Source: Rhodoplanes serenus
GTDB lineage: Bacteria; Pseudomonadota; Alphaproteobacteria; Rhizobiales; Xanthobacteraceae
Assembly: GCA_945897515.1 (NCBI GenBank)
Contig: CAMDFO010000003.1
Coordinates: forward strand, 50,777 to 114,776
Direction: 5' to 3'
Length of the DNA stretch: 64,000 bases
Translations under genes and position numbers: made by a program
Shown here: positions 63,606-64,000 of the stretch, piece after piece
Layout of the letters: every line of letters starts with the position of its first letter
How positions within the stretch are numbered: the stretch's first letter is position 1
The notes under the pieces: generated by a model
The model's input: only the letters and a program-made list of their open reading frames with translations
Told to the model about the DNA's origin: nothing
Databases searched by the model: none

Positions 63606-64000
63606 TCAGCCGATCCGGATTTTGGTGTCGGAGATGAATTCGTAAGGCGGCAGCGGGAGATTGGTCGGCGCGGGGCCGCTCCGGATGCGGCCGGAGGTGT
63701 CGTACTGCGAACCGTGGCACGGACAGAAGTAGCCATTGTAGGTGCCCGAATGGGCAAGCGGAATGCAGCCGAGGTGCGTGCAGATGCCGACCAGAACCTG
63801 CCACTGGTCCTTGCCCTGCTTGACGCGCTTCTCGTCGGGCTCCGGGTCGGGCAGGCTCGCGAGCTGGACCTTGCGCGCCTCCTCGATCTCCTTCGGCGTC
63901 CGGTGATTGATGAAGATCGGCTTGCCGCGCCAGAACACCTTGATGACCTGACCGGCGGTGATCGGGGTGAGATCGACCTCGATCGGAGCGCCGGCGGCGA
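63606..64000 (-). CDS. petA: Rieske iron-sulfur subunit of the bc1 complex (partial)
   Basis: The reading frame runs off the right edge of the window, so the start and N-terminal anchor are missing. The visible part has CTHLGC and CPCHGS, the [2Fe-2S] binding motifs of the Rieske protein, and ends SDTKIRIG. Reading the edge sequence in the same frame gives [20 protein letters not shown] just before the track's start codon at 63938. petB follows 31 bp downstream. Confidence 0.95.
   Translation of the reverse strand, partial: AAGAPIEVDLTPITAGQVIKVFWRGKPIFINHRTPKEIEEARKVQLASLPDPEPDEKRVKQGKDQWQVLVGICTHLGCIPLAHSGTYNGYFCPCHGSQYDTSGRIRSGPAPTNLPLPPYEFISDTKIRIG

Overview
The window is about 64 kb of gene-dense, GC-rich (mostly 60-70%) chromosomal DNA from an alphaproteobacterium. 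It is most like the Hyphomicrobiales around Xanthobacteraceae/Nitrobacteraceae (Bradyrhizobium, Rhodopseudomonas and Pseudolabrys relatives). The signs are ccrM, DUF3551 proteins, many Bug/TctC solute receptors, a TAXI-type TRAP transporter, a mutY-DUF721-dsbA-smc gene order, and intergenic repeats of types I recognise from that group. I see no phage, IS element, CRISPR array, rRNA or tRNA.

Layout. 0.3-2.9 kb: nadA and nadC behind a palindromic operator, then a periplasmic RidA. 2.9-11 kb (minus): SleB-like cell-wall hydrolase, small membrane protein, TAXI TRAP transporter, pyruvate phosphate dikinase. 11-14.5 kb (minus): glyQ, a CDGSH iron-sulfur gene and glyS in one operon. 14.7-22.5 kb: two Bug receptors, two tiny ORFs behind EcfG-type promoters, S49 peptidase, a DUF2007-methyltransferase fusion, a glycosyltransferase, polyprenyl synthase and ispE. 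22.5-29.7 kb: TPR proteins, ETF:quinone oxidoreductase, a uracil-DNA glycosylase and a nucleobase permease. 29.9-34.6 kb: cytochrome bd oxidase, a GT39-like membrane protein and RNase HII. 34.7-36.3 kb (minus): a VOC protein and a radical SAM protein with a LexA box and a C-terminal clamp-binding motif. 36.4-41.2 kb: two DUF3551 genes, a MarR-GNAT regulator with its palindrome, moaB, a zinc metallopeptidase and ccrM with a CtrA box. 41.2-49.9 kb: an accessory catabolic region of two SMP-30 lactonases, VOC, GST, RidA, and two alternating Bug-amidohydrolase pairs. 49.9-56 kb: mutY, a DciA-like gene, dsbA and smc. 56-61.4 kb: small membrane protein, a fifth Bug receptor, a probable stress small RNA, lemA, an HtpX-like protease, a ParA-like ATPase and a second P-loop gene broken by an in-frame TAG. 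61.4-64 kb (minus): cytochrome bc1 complex (petA-petB-petC), cut off in petA.

Most genes are core metabolism and cell-cycle functions. The most interesting observations are regulatory. (1) An EcfG promoter, C-rich stem-loop and strong terminator at 57.66-57.78 kb look like a general-stress small RNA of the GsrN kind. (2) A LexA-box-controlled SplB-like radical SAM protein ends in a sliding-clamp-binding peptide. (3) A cytochrome bd subunit I has the invariant heme-ligand His replaced by Tyr. (4) A perfect 23-bp palindrome precedes marR-gnat. (5) A canonical CtrA box precedes ccrM. All family assignments are from reading the translated sequence; no database search was run.
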